From Chinchilla lanigera (lineage: Eukaryota; Chordata; Mammalia; Rodentia; Chinchillidae): 64,000 nucleotides of DNA. How positions within the stretch are numbered: position 1 is the first letter of the stretch; every line of letters starts with the position of its first letter. The stretch lies in assembly GCF_000276665.1 (NCBI RefSeq), contig NW_004955475.1, positions 3,158,914 through 3,222,913 of the forward strand. Direction: 5' to 3'. The translations under genes were made by a program, and so were the position numbers. Under the pieces are notes generated by a model. The model was not told the origin of the DNA. It searched no databases and was given only the letters and a program-made list of their open reading frames with translations. Below, piece after piece: positions 10,238 through 22,709 of the stretch.

Positions 10238-11587
10238 GTGGGAGGAGCAAAAATAGAATATATTTGTCATATATGGCTTTTATCAGCTTGAGATAAAGAC
10301 CATCTATCCCAATTTTCTGTAGGGTTTTTTTCATGAATGAGTTCTGGACTTTATCAAAATCTTTCTTTGCATCTATTGAGATGATCATGTGATTTTTGTC
10401 TTTCGCTCTGTTGATACAGTATATTACATTTATTAATCTGCATATAGTGAATCATCCCTGCATTCCTGGGATAAAACCCACCTGGTCATGGTATATACTC
10501 TTCTTGGTGATATGTTGAATTCTGTTTGTAAGTATCTTATTGATGATTTTTGGGTCTATGTTCATTAGGAAGACACACTTATAATTCTTTTTTCTTGGTT
10601 GTATCTTTCTCTGGTTTTGGTATCAGGATAATACTTGCCTCCAGGAAAGAGTTAGGGAGTATTGCTTCCCTTTCACGTCATTAAAAGTTTGAAGACTATT
10701 GGCATTAGATCTTCTCTCAATTTCTTATAAAATTCAACAGTGAATCCAACAGGGTCTGGACTTTTCTTTGTTGGTAAGTTTTTAATTACACTTTCAATTT
10801 CACTAGCTGATATTGGCTTATTGACAATTTTTATATCTTCTTGATTCAGCTTTGTTAATCCATATATATTTAGGAATCTTTCCATTTCTTCTGTTTCCCA
10901 CCCTATGAGAGTAAAGATTTTCAAAGTATTTATTGATGATCTTCTGAATTTCCACAGGATTAGACTTCAATTTTACATTCCTCAATGCATGAATTTAATT
11001 TTTTTCTTTCCTTTTTTTGATAGGGTTGGCTAAAGGTTTATCTATTTTATTTTTTTCAAAGAACCAAGTCTTTGATACATTAATTCTTTGTACTGTTTTC
11101 TTGGTTTCCATTGTGTTAATTTCTGCCCTGATCTTTATAATTTTCTCACTTCTGTTGGGTACTCCTGTGTTTGGTGCATATATCTTTATGATCGTTTATT
11201 TTGTTGTGTCTTACTTTTCCTACAATCTTGAAGTGTAATATTTGATTGCTTATTTATGCTCCCTGTGTTTTAATAGTGTGATATTTCACTGCTATAAATT
11301 TCCCTCTTAGGACTGCGTTCTTATCACCCCATAGGTTTTGGTAGGTTATGTCTGCATTCTCATTCAGATGTAGATAGTGTTTATTTTCTTCATTTATTTC
11401 ATCTGTGATCCATTGGTTGTTTAGGACGGTATTCTTTCTTTTCCACGTGTTTATGGAGTTTTTACTATTTCTTTCACCATTAATTTCTAATTTCATTGTA
11501 CTGTGGCCACATATTATGCATGGGATAATTTCAATTCCTTTGCAGTTAACTTAAGCATGTACTGTTGGCCAATATATAGTCTATTTT
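10238..11587 (-). mobile_element. L1 copy C: partial ORF2 (RT to endonuclease)
   Basis: Minus-strand L1 ORF2. Recognisable pieces are 10134-10388 ([14 protein letters not shown] motif A region), 10673-10924 (EIESVIKNLPTKKSPDPVGF, N-terminal RT) and 11254-11496 (endonuclease C-terminal part). It begins in mid-RT next to the ERV, so its 3' half is missing. It ends at 11587 where another L1 3' end starts. Stops and frameshifts are frequent. Confidence 0.85.
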
Positions 11588-11783
11588 TTATTTTGAAGGT
11601 AAAAGAATGAAAACAAATTAACAAACAAATGGACATAAACAAAACAACACACAAATAATAGAAGCAATACAGAATTTCAAACAAGGTGATAAGAAATTAA
11701 CAATGGTTGCTGTATTACATATTGTTATCTTCAAAATGGTTGCTCAGTTAAATGAATATTGGCATATAAGATTGATCAAGCAA

Positions 11784-11867
11784 GGGCTGGGGATTTAGCT
11801 CAGTGGCAAAGCGCCTGCCTGGCAAGCGCAAGGTCGTGAGTTCGGTTCCTGGTACCAGAAAAAAAAA
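11784..11867 (+). mobile_element. ID SINE
   Basis: A plus-strand ID element in the 3' UTR of L1 copy D. The target-site duplication attgatcaagcaa is perfect (11771-11783 and 11868-11880). It is nearly identical in its tRNA-related part to the copies at 9788 and 30183. Confidence 0.97.
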
Positions 11868-13023
11868 ATTGATCAAGCAATTAAACATTAACTGTTCCAT
11901 TCAATAATGTAATATAAATCAGTAGTACAACTCCTTTAGCTATCCTGTGTAGACATACTTTTTCCCTTCTTTCTTTCTTTTTTCTCTCACCCCAGTTGTT
12001 CTTTCCTTTTGAAACATTTCTTTCTGTCTCACATATCTATTATTCCTTTCAGATTTTAATTACTCTTTCAGGTACTTACACTAATGAGACAATATGGTAT
12101 TTACACATGTGGGTCTGATTTATTTCTCTTGAGTATGGTGTCTAGCTGCATCCATTTACTTATAAAAGCATCGTTTATCTTTCTTTATAGCTGAGTAATA
12201 TTCCATTATGTAAAAATATGACACCGTTTTTATCCATTCCTCAGTTAATGGGCATTTAGATTGCTTCCACGATTTAACTATTACAAATTGCAGTGGTATA
12301 AACATGGGTGCATATATATCACTGTGGTATGATGTTTCTAGTTCTTCTGCAAAAATATGCACAAAGGAACTAGCTCGGTTGAATAGGACCTCTAATCCTA
12401 GTTTATTGAGGAATCTCCACACTGCTTTCCACAGTGGTTGCACCAATCTACACTTCCACCAAAAGTGGAGAAGAGGTCCTTTTTCCCCACAGCCTCACCA
12501 GCATTTGTTATTGGTTTGCTTTCATGATAATAGTCATTCTTTCTTGAGTAAGATGGAATCTCAGTGTTATTTTAATTTGCATTTCTTGAATGACTAATGT
12601 TGTTGAACATTTTTTAATGTGTTTATTTGCCATTTGTATTTCTTTAACTGAGAAGTGTGTATTCATCAGAGATGCTCATTTTTAAATGGGTCTTTGAATT
12701 TGGATGGCCTGATTTTTTTTAATTCTTCATGTGTTCTAGATAAAAGTCCCTTGTCTGAGGGACAGTCAGCTAAAATTTTTTCCCAATTTGTGGGATTTCT
12801 TTTTACTCTGTTGGTGATTTCTTTCCATGTGTAAAAACTTTTTAATAACATGAGACAGCAGTTGTTGATTCTTTGAAGTGTTTCCAATGCAGTCTGTTTT
12901 TTGTTCATGAACTCTCTACCTACCCCCATGTCTTCAAGATTTTTACCTACTTTCTCTTCCAGTGGATTTAGTGTTTCTGTTTTAATATTTACATCTTTAA
13001 TCCATTCTGACTTTAGTTTAGTG

Positions 13024-13353
13024 NNNNNNNNNNNNNNNNNNNNNNNNNNNNNNNNNNNNNNNNNNNNNNNNNNNNNNNNNNNNNNNNNNNNNNNNNNNNN
13101 NNNNNNNNNNNNNNNNNNNNNNNNNNNNNNNNNNNNNNNNNNNNNNNNNNNNNNNNNNNNNNNNNNNNNNNNNNNNNNNNNNNNNNNNNNNNNNNNNNNN
13201 NNNNNNNNNNNNNNNNNNNNNNNNNNNNNNNNNNNNNNNNNNNNNNNNNNNNNNNNNNNNNNNNNNNNNNNNNNNNNNNNNNNNNNNNNNNNNNNNNNNN
13301 NNNNNNNNNNNNNNNNNNNNNNNNNNNNNNNNNNNNNNNNNNNNNNNNNNNNN
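13024..13353. other. assembly gap (330 N)
   Basis: A run of 330 undetermined bases inside ORF2 of L1 copy D. The homologous stretch in the plus-strand L1 at about 54092-54432 is about 340 bp, so the gap length is realistic and probably hides only L1 sequence. Reading frames that cross it are artefacts. Confidence 0.98.
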
Positions 13354-14431
13354 GGAATGTTTTCTCTACATCTGTGAGGTATACTAATGGTACTTTGATC
13401 AGAATTTCTTTGAATCTGTATAACCATTTTGGTAGTACTGTCATTTTCACAATGTTCGTTCTTACTATCCATGAGCAAGGAATAAATTTTGGATTTCTGA
13501 AATTCTCTTCAATCATTTTTTTCAGAATACTGTAATTTTCATTGCATATATGTTTTTCTTCTTCTGTGAGGTTGATTCCTATGTATTTGAATTTTTTGGA
13601 TGCTATTGTGAAAGGTATGACTTCCCTAATTACTCTTTCAGTGTGTTTGTTGTTTGTATACAGGAATGCTATTGATTTTTGGATGTCGATTTTTTTATCA
13701 AGGTACACTACTGAATTTGTTTATTAATTATAGGAGTCTTTTGGTAGAGATTTTAGGGCTCTTCCTGTAAAGTATCATGTCACCTGTGAATAATGCTAAT
13801 TTCATTTTTTGCTTTAATACCCTTATTGTTTTTACTTCTCCCTCTTGTATAATTGCTCTGGCTAGTGTTTCCAGAACTATGATGAATAGGAGTGGTGACA
13901 ATAGACATCCCTGTCTTGTTCTTGATTTTAATGTGAAAGCTTTCAGTTTTTGTCGATTTAGTATGGTGTTGAGTCTGGGTTTCTCATAGATGGTTTTGAT
14001 CAGATAGAGGTAAAGACCACCTATTCCAGTTTTCAGTAGGGTTTTTATCATGAATGTGTGTTGGCCTTTGTCAAAAGATTTTTCTGCATTTTTTGAGATG
14101 ATCATGTGGATTTGTCTTTGGCACCTTTGATATGGTGTGTTGCATTTATTGATTTGCATATACTGAACCACCCTTGCATCACAGAGATGAATCTTACGTG
14201 GTCATTGTGTAATCTTCTTGATGATTTGCTGCATTCTTTTTGCTAGTATTTCATTCAATATTTTTGCTTCTATGTTCATTAGGAAGACTGACCTGTAGTT
14301 CTCTTTTTTGGTTGGGTCTCTCTCTGGTTTTGGCATCAGTATAATACTTTTCTCCAGAAATGAGTTAGGGAGAATTTCTTCTCTTTCAATGGCATTAAAC
14401 AGTTCTGAGGAGTATTTGCATTAAATCTCTA

Positions 14432-15058
14432 AATTTCTTTTTTTAAAATTTATTTTAAAAATAAAAGAAGGAAAACATTATCAAACAGACATCCATTTAC
14501 AAAATAGCATAAGAACAATAAAAATAAAGTTACAGACAAAGTGGTAGGAAATTAACCATGGTTGTTGTATTACTTATTGATATCTTCAAAGTGGTTTCTC
14601 AGGAAAACAAATAGAGACATACAAGATTGATCAAACAAGTAATCATTTACTGTTCCTTTCTGTAAAGCAATAGAAGACAGTAGTACAACTATGTTAGCTA
14701 TCCTGTATATACAAACATATATAATTTCCCCTTCTTTCCCTTCTCTTTTCCCACATCCCAGTTGCCCTTTACTTTTGAGCATTCTCCCTTCATTTCACAG
14801 TGTCTATCATACCTCCTAGTCTTTATTCACTCTTTCAGGTTCGTACACTAGTGAGACAATACATTGCTTACACATGCAGGTCTGATTTATTTCACTTATG
14901 AGTATGATCTCTAGTTGTGACCATTTACCTATAAAAGCCTCAAGTTTATCTTTCTTTATAGCTGAGTAATATTCCATTATATAAAAGTACCACAAATTTC
15001 TTATTCAACCCTCGGTGGATGGACATTTGGGTTGCTTCCACAGTTTAGCAATTACAAA
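14432..15058 (-). mobile_element. L1 3' end nested in copy D
   Basis: Minus-strand L1 3' end of about 620 bp, starting with a T-rich tract and containing gtggtaggaaattaacca and gctgagtaatattccatta. Copy D RT sequence stops at about 14432 and resumes at about 15058 without loss, which shows nesting. Confidence 0.8.
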
Positions 15059-16439
15059 AGTCAGCTGTGAATCCTTCTGGAGGTGAACTTTACTTTTTTG
15101 GTAATTTTTAAGCATGTTTTCAATTTCATATTGGGCTATTCAGAATTATTTTATCTTCTTGATTCAGATTTCATATGTATCTAGAAATCTGTCTATTTCT
15201 TCTGTATTTTCCATCCTATGAGAGCAAAGATTTTTTAAGTAGGTATTGATGATCTTCTGAATTTTTACAGGATCTGTAGTGACTTTACCTTTTTCATTCC
15301 TTGTTGCATGAATTTGGGTATTTTCCTTTTTGATGAGGTTGGCTAGGAATTTATCAATTTTATTCATTCTTTCAAAGAACCAACTGTTTGATTCATTGTT
15401 CTTATTGTTTTCTTTATCTCAACTGTATTCACTTTGCCCTAACCTTTATAACTTCCTCCCTTTTTTGGGCTTTGTGCTTGAATTGATCTTTTTTTTATAA
15501 GTTTAAGGGGCTGTATTAGGTTATTTACTTGTTCTTACTGTTTTCCTAATGTGTCGGTTCACTGCGATAAATTTCCCTCAGAGGACTGCTTTCATTGCAT
15601 CCCAGAGATTCCATTAACTTGTATTTAAATTTTCATTTGATTATAAATACTTTTGAATTTCTTCTGTAATTTTATCTGTGACCCATTGGTTGTTCAGGAG
15701 GCTGTTACTTAATTTTCATGAGTTTGTGTAGTTTCTGTGGCTCCTTTTGTCATTTATTCCCATTTTCATTGCACTATGGTCTAATATGCATGGAATAATT
15801 CCAATTCCATTGCATCTACTTAAGCATGTTCTATGGCTTAATATGTAGTCTATTTTAGAGACTGTCCCATGTGCAGCTGAGAAGAATGTGTATTCTGATG
15901 TTGAGTGGAACAGTCTATAAATGTATACTAAGTCCATGTGTTCACAAGTTTGGTTCTGTTCTGTTATTTTTTTGCTGATTTTTTGGCTAGTTGATCTATC
16001 TCTTTGTGTCAATGGCATGTTAAATTCCCCCATTGTAACTGTGTTATCAGTTATTTGGTTTTTTATGTCATTAGGGTTTACCTTATATAGTTGTGTGCTC
16101 CCATGTTTGATGAATATATATTTATGATTGTTATCTCTTCCTCTTGAAGTTTTCCCCTAACAAGGATGTAGGAAAATTCTTTTTCTCTTTTGATCATTTT
16201 TGGTTTGAAGTTCACATTGTCTGCAAACAGAATAGCTACCCCTGGTGTTTTTTGGGTTACTGTCACATGGAGTATTGTTTAGTCTATGAATTTCCTTTTG
16301 AGTTAAATGTGTTTTTTGTGTACAACATACTATTGAATTTTGTTTCTTGATCCACTCTGCCAGTCTGCTTCTTTTGATTGGTGAATTGAGGCCATTTAAA
16401 TTAATGATCATAACTGATATGCATTGCCTTATCTTTGTC

Positions 16440-17514
16440 CTGTTATTTTCCTACTATTTTTTTCCTCTGTTTAATTGCTTGCTCTGCTTGGTGTTTCCTT
16501 TCTATTTTGTGTTCTGGAAATTGTGATCATTTTGTCTCTTTCTAGAATATCTTTTAGTACTCTTTGTAGGGTTTCTTTGGTGCTCATGAATTTCAGCAGT
16601 TGTTGTTTGTCAAGGAAATATTTTATTTCTCTATTAATTTTGAAGGATATTTTTGCAGGGTACATCAATCTGCATTGGAAATTGTTTTCTTTCTGGACCT
16701 GAAATTGTTCAGTCCAAGCTCTTTGTTTGTGTTGAGAAATCTGCCATTATTCTGATAAGTTTTGTTTTATAGTTGAGCTATGTTTTTTCTCTAACAAGTT
16801 TTAATATTCTGTTCTTTGGCAAAATTCTTGGGATATTGATTATAATATATCTCGGTGTATATTTATTTTGATTTTGGTTAATTGCACTTCTATATGCCTC
16901 ACTATCTGTTAGTCAGATTCTTTTTCTGTACTTGGGAAATTTTCTGGTATTACTTCTGAAAATAGTGTTTTTATGTCATTTGTGTTGACTCCTAGTGTTT
17001 CATTGACACTTCTTATTCTTACATCAGGTTTTTTTTTGCCTCAACTTGCAGGTGTTCAATTGTCATTTCCTGATTCCTTTTTATTTTTAAGAGATGTTTC
17101 CTTTCTCAATCATTATCTGCAATACTGTCTTCAAGGTCTGAAAGTCTATTTTCATCTTCATTCCAGTAGTTTTGCCAGCTTCTGATGGAGTTCTTAATTT
17201 CATGGATATCACTTACAATCTATTTCATGCATTCTAATTTTTTCTTATATTGTTCAAGTTTTCCATCATTTTTCTATGCTTCTCTATTTCTTATAGTTGT
17301 CTTCTTTAGATGTGGTGGGCAATTCTTTGATTATTGTTGTCATTTCTTTTTTTACTTGAAGGATTATTTCTGATCTGATTTCTTCTATGACCTGATGGAG
17401 TTGTTTCTTTTCTTCAGTTGCTATCATTTCGGAAATTTCAGGTGCACGGCTTCTGAGTTCTCCTATGTCAATGTCTCCTGGACTTGTGTGTGGAGTGGAG
17501 GTCTGAGATAGCAT
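16440..17514 (-). pseudogene. L1 ORF1 remnant (copy D)
   Basis: L1 RNA-binding ORF1 protein. The start at 17514 opens a 76-codon segment (17514-17284) beginning MLSQTSTPHTSPGDIDIGEL, followed by a Glu/Lys/Ile-rich coiled-coil-type stretch. The C-terminal domain is visible at 16668-16471 (FKINREIKYFLDKQQLLKF and LQRVLKDILERD). Frames are broken between them. The full span is about 1.07 kb, normal for ORF1. Confidence 0.85.
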
Positions 17515-17559
17515 TTTGCTCCTTTATCTTGTCATTTTCAATGCAGGAGTCAGAGTGCT

Positions 17560-17784
17560 GTGCCTCACCATTCCCAGGCAGCTCACAGAAGGTCCTTGTG
17601 TTTCCCAGGGTCAGATTCATTTTGGCTTTTCTTCAGTGGTGGTGGGAATTGGACCACTGAGTCCAGCCTCTCCCAGAAGCCCACAGAGTAGACTGGGATT
17701 TCCTGGAGGTCAGACACTTCCCACAACGGCAGCAGGAGGTAAGGCACTGATTCAAGCCTCTCCCAGTAGTCCACGGAGCAGACT
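17560..17784 (-). repeat. L1 copy D 5' UTR tandem units (about 90 bp)
   Basis: Two clear units and one weaker unit of about 90 bp. Plus-strand landmarks cagcctctcccagaagccca (17664) and the similar aagcctctcccagtagtcca (17754) are 90 bp apart. A third, diverged version lies near 17570. The array is GC-rich compared with its surroundings and sits just 5' of ORF1, as L1 promoter monomers do. It is unrelated in sequence to the 60-bp array at 524-1000. Confidence 0.65.
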
Positions 17785-18600
17785 TAAGATAGTCTCTTTA
17801 ATAAATTGTTCTGAGAAAACTGGTCTTCCACATGGGAAAGATTACTTACAGACCTATACCTCTCACTGTGCAGTTAACTTAACTGAAATAGAGCAAATAT
17901 TCAAATATTAAAACAGAAACATTTAATCTGTTAAAAGTTAGATCAGGTAGAATTCTCAGATGTATATGTAGTTAAATACTTTATGAACAAAACTGAGTTG
18001 CACAGGCAATATTAAAAGGAATTTACAACTGATATCACATTATACTAAAAAGATTTTGTACAACAAAATACACTAAGAAGAGGGTGAAAAAAGCACTCTC
18101 AGATTGGGTAAAATACTTTTTACCAGCTATTCCTCAAACAATTATTATCTAGAATATATAAAGATATCAAAAAATAATATCCCCCAAATTTAAAGCCTCA
18201 GTCCAAAAATGGGTGTCTGAAATGAATAGACACATCTCAGATCAAGAAGTACAAATAGCAAATAAAATATGACAAAATGTTCAACATCATTGGTCATTTG
18301 ATAAATGCATATGGAATCAGCAGAAATTCCATCTGACTGCATAAAAAATGGCTAGCAACATGAAGTCCACCAATAAATGGTGACAGGCTATGGGGGAAAA
18401 GAAACCCTTGTCAACTGTAGGTGGCAGTGTACATTAGTGAAATCAATATGGAAATCAGTATGTAGCTTCCTCAAGAACTAAATGTAGAGGTTTTATTTTG
18501 CCTCGCTAATTCCTCTTTTTTTATGTTCACAATGATGTAAAAACATCATATCAAACTGTAGATGCACTCATGTTTTTGGCAGCACAATTTTTAATAGCTG
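17785..18600 (+). mobile_element. L1 copy F: ORF2 3' fragment
   Basis: Plus-strand L1 starting in the 3' part of ORF2 (agtctctttaataaattgtt matches 54355 of L1 copy H) and ending at gcacaatttttaatagctg, close to the end of ORF2. It abuts copy G directly, in the same orientation. Confidence 0.75.
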
Positions 18601-20107
18601 GACATGAGACATTCTCTAAAATAGACCATATACTGCCCTGGACAACATGCTTAAGTAAATGCAAAGGAATTGAAATTATCTCATGCATATTTTCTGACCA
18701 TAGTGCAATGAAATTGGATATTCATGGTAAAAGAAACCCCCAAAACTCGAAGAATACATGGAAATTAAATAATACCCTCTTAAACAACTGATGGGTCACA
18801 GATGAAATTAAAGACGAAATTAAACTATATTTACAACTAAAGAAGAATGCAGATACAACATACTGGAACTAATGGGATGCAATGACAGCAGTCCTAAGAG
18901 GGAAATTTATATTGGTGGATTCTCACACTAGGAAAACAGAACCAACACAAATAAGCAACCTCATTTTGCACTACAAGATTGTAGCAAAAGAAGAATTAGA
19001 CAAGCCAAAAGGGAGCAAAAGAGCAAAAATCAACACAATGGAGACTACAGAAAATATACAAAGAATTAATGAATTGAAGAGTTGCTTCTTTGTAAGAATA
19101 AATCAACTTGATAAAACCTTAGCCAAATTTATCAACAAGGGAGAGAAAAGACTAGCATTCATGCATTGAGGATTGAAATGGGTGAAATGACTACAGATCA
19201 TGTGGAAATTCAGAAGATCTTCAATACCTACTTTGAAAATATTTACTCTCACAGAAAGGAAAACAGAAGAAATGGACAGAATCTTAGATACACATGAATT
19301 ACCAAAGCTGGATCAAGAAGATATAAAAATCTTGAATAACCCAATATCAGTTAATGAGATTGAAAATGTTAGTAAAAACTTATCAACAAAGAAAGTTCAG
19401 GCCCACATGGATTCGCAGCTGAATTCTACAAGAAACTTGGAGATGATTTAATGACAATATTCCTCAGAGTCTTTAATGAAATAGAAAGGGAAGTAATATG
19501 TCCTAAGCCATTCCTAGAGGCAAGTACTACCATGATACCAAAACCAGACAGAGACCCATCCAAAAAGGAGAACTATAGGCCAATCTCTCTAATGAACATA
19601 GATGCAAAAATTATTAATAAGATACTTGCAAACAGAATGCAGCAAATCATAAAGAAAATCATATGTAAGGACCAAGTGTGATTCATCCAAGGAATGCAGG
19701 GATGTTTCAATATATGCAAATCAATAAATGTAATATACCATACCAACAGGCCCAAAGACAAAAATCACCTGATCATTTCAATAGATGCAGAAAAAGCTCT
19801 TGTCAATGTCCAATACTCATTCATGATAAATAGTCCCACAAAAAAACAGAATAGATGGTCTTTATTTCAATCTGATAAAAGCCTTCTATGACAAACTAAC
19901 AGCCAGCATCAAATTAAGTGGTTCACACTGAAAGCTTTCAAGTTAAATTAGGAACAAGAAAATGATGTCCCCTGTCCCCACTCTTATTCAATATAGGATT
20001 GGAAACATTAGCCAGAACAACTAATCAAGAGGGAGAAATAATGAGAAAAGCATAGGAAAGGAAGTTATATTGTCATCATTTGCAGATGCCATGGTACTCT
20101 ATGGAGA
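18601..20107 (+). pseudogene. L1 ORF2 remnant (copy G)
   Basis: Endonuclease C-terminal sequence is open at 18570-18791 (SKIDHILPWTTCLSKCKGIE and SDHSAMKLDI). RT pieces are open at 18882-19169, 19200-19451 and 19451-19681 ([32 protein letters not shown]). The RT active-site block near 20080 reads FADAM, so the second Asp of the family FADD is Ala. It is broken by frameshifts and by the LTR segment that follows. Confidence 0.85.
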
Positions 20108-20507
20108 AGACTGCAAAATCCCCACCACTTTTGTGAGACAATTTCATGGGCTCTAGGTCTCTTCTTTGACTCATGGGGGGCATTGCTACGGGCTGTAGGT
20201 CTTCAGCTGGACTCATGCAGGGCATTGCTGTGGAATCAAGGCCCTCAGCTGAATTCTTTGGTTCTTCAGTGTGTGGAAAGATTTCCTGCATTCTTTTGAT
20301 CTTGACTCTTTGGGTGACTATTATAAAGTAATCCTGTAAATTATGTGTCTTGGTTCTCTCTCTTTTTTTTTATGGTACCAGGAATCAAACTCATGACCTT
20401 GAGCTTGCCAGGCAGGCGCTGTGCCGCTGAGCTAAATCCCCAGCCCCAAATTATGTGTCTTGTATTGTATCTTTTTCCTTAAAAGCCTTAACTAAAACAT
20501 AGGTCTA
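20108..20507 (+). mobile_element. partial LTR (same family as 40421-41238)
   Basis: The 3' part of an LTR, matching 41030-41238 (ctgtaggtcttcagctgga, gatttcctgca, tttgggtga). Near its left end, two to three copies of a unit of about 42 bp (gactcatg..gggcattgct) are repeated, unlike the full copy at 40421. It lies inside L1 copy G with no obvious flanking duplication. It is itself interrupted by an ID SINE. Confidence 0.8.
20353..20447 (-). mobile_element. ID SINE
   Basis: A minus-strand ID element inside the LTR piece. The 15-base target-site duplication aaattatgtgtcttg is perfect (20338-20352 and 20448-20462). Confidence 0.97.
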
Positions 20508-22656
20508 ATTCAATTCAAATCAAAATGCCATTAGCATACCTCACTGAACTAAAGAAAATATTTGTACACTTCATATGGAATCAGAAGAGACCTAGAAGTG
20601 CAAAAGCAGTTCTGGGTAATAAATGCACGGTCAGAGGCATCACAGTTCCTGACTTGAAATTATACTATGGAGGTACTGTGATAAAATCTGCACGGTACTG
20701 GTAGAAAACAGATCTGAGGTTCAGTGGAACAGGATAGAAGTTGCAGACACAACTACAAACACACTTAGCCACCTTTGGCCCACAAAGGGGTCAAACATCT
20801 TCTCTGGAAGAAAGATAGACTCTTTAAAAATGATGGTGGACAAACTGGCTCTATATATGCCAAAGATTCAAACTATTCCCAAGTGTATCACCATTCACTA
20901 AACTAAAGTAAAAATGGATCAGACATCTAAATATTAAAGCAGAAGCACAAAATCTTCTGGAAAAGAAAGTAGGTAGAAATCTTGAAGACACGGATGTAGG
21001 CAGAGTTCAAGATCAAAACCCGAATTCCACAGGAAACACTTTATAGAATCAACCATTGGGATCTCATTTTACTGAAAAGCTTTTACACATCAAAAGAAAT
21101 CCCCAACAGAGTGTAAAGACAACCACAGAGTGGGAAAAAATTTTAGCCAACAAAGGATTTATACCTAGAATGTTTAAAAGATTGAAAAAACTCAGCCCTC
21201 CAAACTGAAAGACCCAATCAAAACATGGGCACCAGAGACAAGTACACGCTTCTCAGATGAAGAAATACATATAGCAAATAAGTATATGAAAGCACATTAA
21301 ACACCATTGGTCATTCGAGAGATGCAAATTAAAACAACACTGAGATTCCATCTTACTCCAGAAAGAATGGCTGTCATCTTGAAATTAACCAGTAACAAAT
21401 CTGGAGGGGCTCTGGGGAAAAAGGAACACTTTGCACTGTTGCTGGGTATGTACAATCATGCAACCATTGTGGGAATCAGTGTAGAGATACCTCAAAAAAC
21501 TAGTATTAGAAATCCCATTTGACTCAGCTAATATGCTTCTGGGTATTTTCTTATAAGAATTAAAAAACCATAGCACAATGATATATGTACACCCATATTT
21601 ATAGCAACACAATTTGTAATAGCTAAATCTTGGAAACAACCCAAATGCCTATCAACTGGGGAATGCATAAAAATGTATTTTTATACAGTGGTGTACCACT
21701 TATCTATAAAAGAGGATAAACTTGAGACTTTTATGTATAAATGAATGCAACGGGAGACCATACTCATAAGTAAAATAAATCAGACTGGCATATGTAAACA
21801 TTGTATTGTCTCCCTAATATAAAAAGCTGAAGGTATGAATAAGATCCAAAATGGATAATTGATATTGGGAAATAAAAAGAAATTGTTCAAAAAGAAAGGG
21901 AAACTTGGATGGAGGAAAGGAGAAAAGAAGGAATAGAAAAGAAAAAATATATATACACAAGATAGTTAAGATAGTTACACTACTTTCTATTATTTCATTG
22001 AAATGAAAGGTCTATGCTTATATTGTTTGATCAATTTTTCATACCTAGATCTTGTAATCTGAGCAACTACTTTGAAGATAATAATATGCAGTGTATTAAT
22101 CATTGTTAGTCTCCTATCTTGTTTTGAAATTTTGTATCATTGTTTTTTTCTCTTTCAAATAAAAAAATAAAATTTAAAATAAAAAGGATTAAGAAGCAGC
22201 TCAACACTGGATGGCTTTGCAATATTCTCTGACAGATTAATTAGTTCACTTCTCTTAATCTTAGTGTCTTGCCAATTCTGAACATTGGCAAAATGTAGAC
22301 CAATTTTCTGCCATACTAACTCATGTGATCTGGAGTTCAGTTGTCAGTGGAGTCATTCTTCCCTTGAGCCTGGTCTTTAATGGTTGCATTAATGTCAACA
22401 TTCTGATCCTATGAGATGTGAGCAGAATTTCCTGTCAAGCTTGACGTACAGCATTATAGGGATTTTTCTGGCCAGCATCTCAAATCTTCCAAACTCCTTC
22501 AGTAGATGAGTTCTATTGGTTTCTGAACTACACGGTTGGGTACTGTCACAGCAAAAACCTTATTTCTCTGGTACAAATATCTGTCTTGGTCACTTTCTCA
22601 GTGCTGAGACACAATATCGAATATCCACTTGTAGTTTTAAAAAGGTGAGGTTTTAG

Positions 22657-22672
22657 TACAATTATTTTAGGT

Positions 22673-22709
<37 letters not shown>

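Larger units (their letters stand above)
12130..16411 (-). pseudogene. L1 ORF2 remnant (copy D)
   Basis: ORF2 encodes the L1 endonuclease and reverse transcriptase. The start at 16411 gives MIINLNGLNSPIKRSRLAEW. The next motif reads CTQKTHL, so the catalytic Glu usually seen there is Lys. The RT core at 13728-14171 contains [14 protein letters not shown], and its active-site block reads FTGDM instead of the family FADD. The C-terminal end at 12156-12300 ([21 protein letters not shown]) is well preserved. Several stops, a nested L1 and an N run interrupt it. Confidence 0.85.
11588..17784 (-). mobile_element. L1 copy D: near-full-length, with nested insertions
   Basis: Reading leftward from 17784: 5' UTR tandem units (17560-17784), ORF1 (17514-16440), ORF2 (16411-12130) and 3' UTR to 11588. 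It is interrupted by an L1 3' end (14432-15058), an ID SINE (11784-11867) and an N run (13024-13353). After removal of the nested L1 and ID it is about 5.5 kb, close to a complete L1. Both ORFs are broken, so it is not autonomous. Confidence 0.85.
18601..22190 (+). mobile_element. L1 copy G: ORF2 from endonuclease to 3' end
   Basis: A 5'-truncated plus-strand L1 that starts in the endonuclease region and ends in an A-rich tail with AATAAA near 22158-22190. A partial LTR replaces its sequence between 20108 and 20507. About 500 bp expected from L1 copy H (53540-54045) is missing at that point. Confidence 0.85.

Noticed and set aside
12666..13708. Three long open frames across the N run, both strands
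   Set aside because: They are open only because undetermined bases contain no stop codons. The flanking residues are antisense or sense L1 ORF2.
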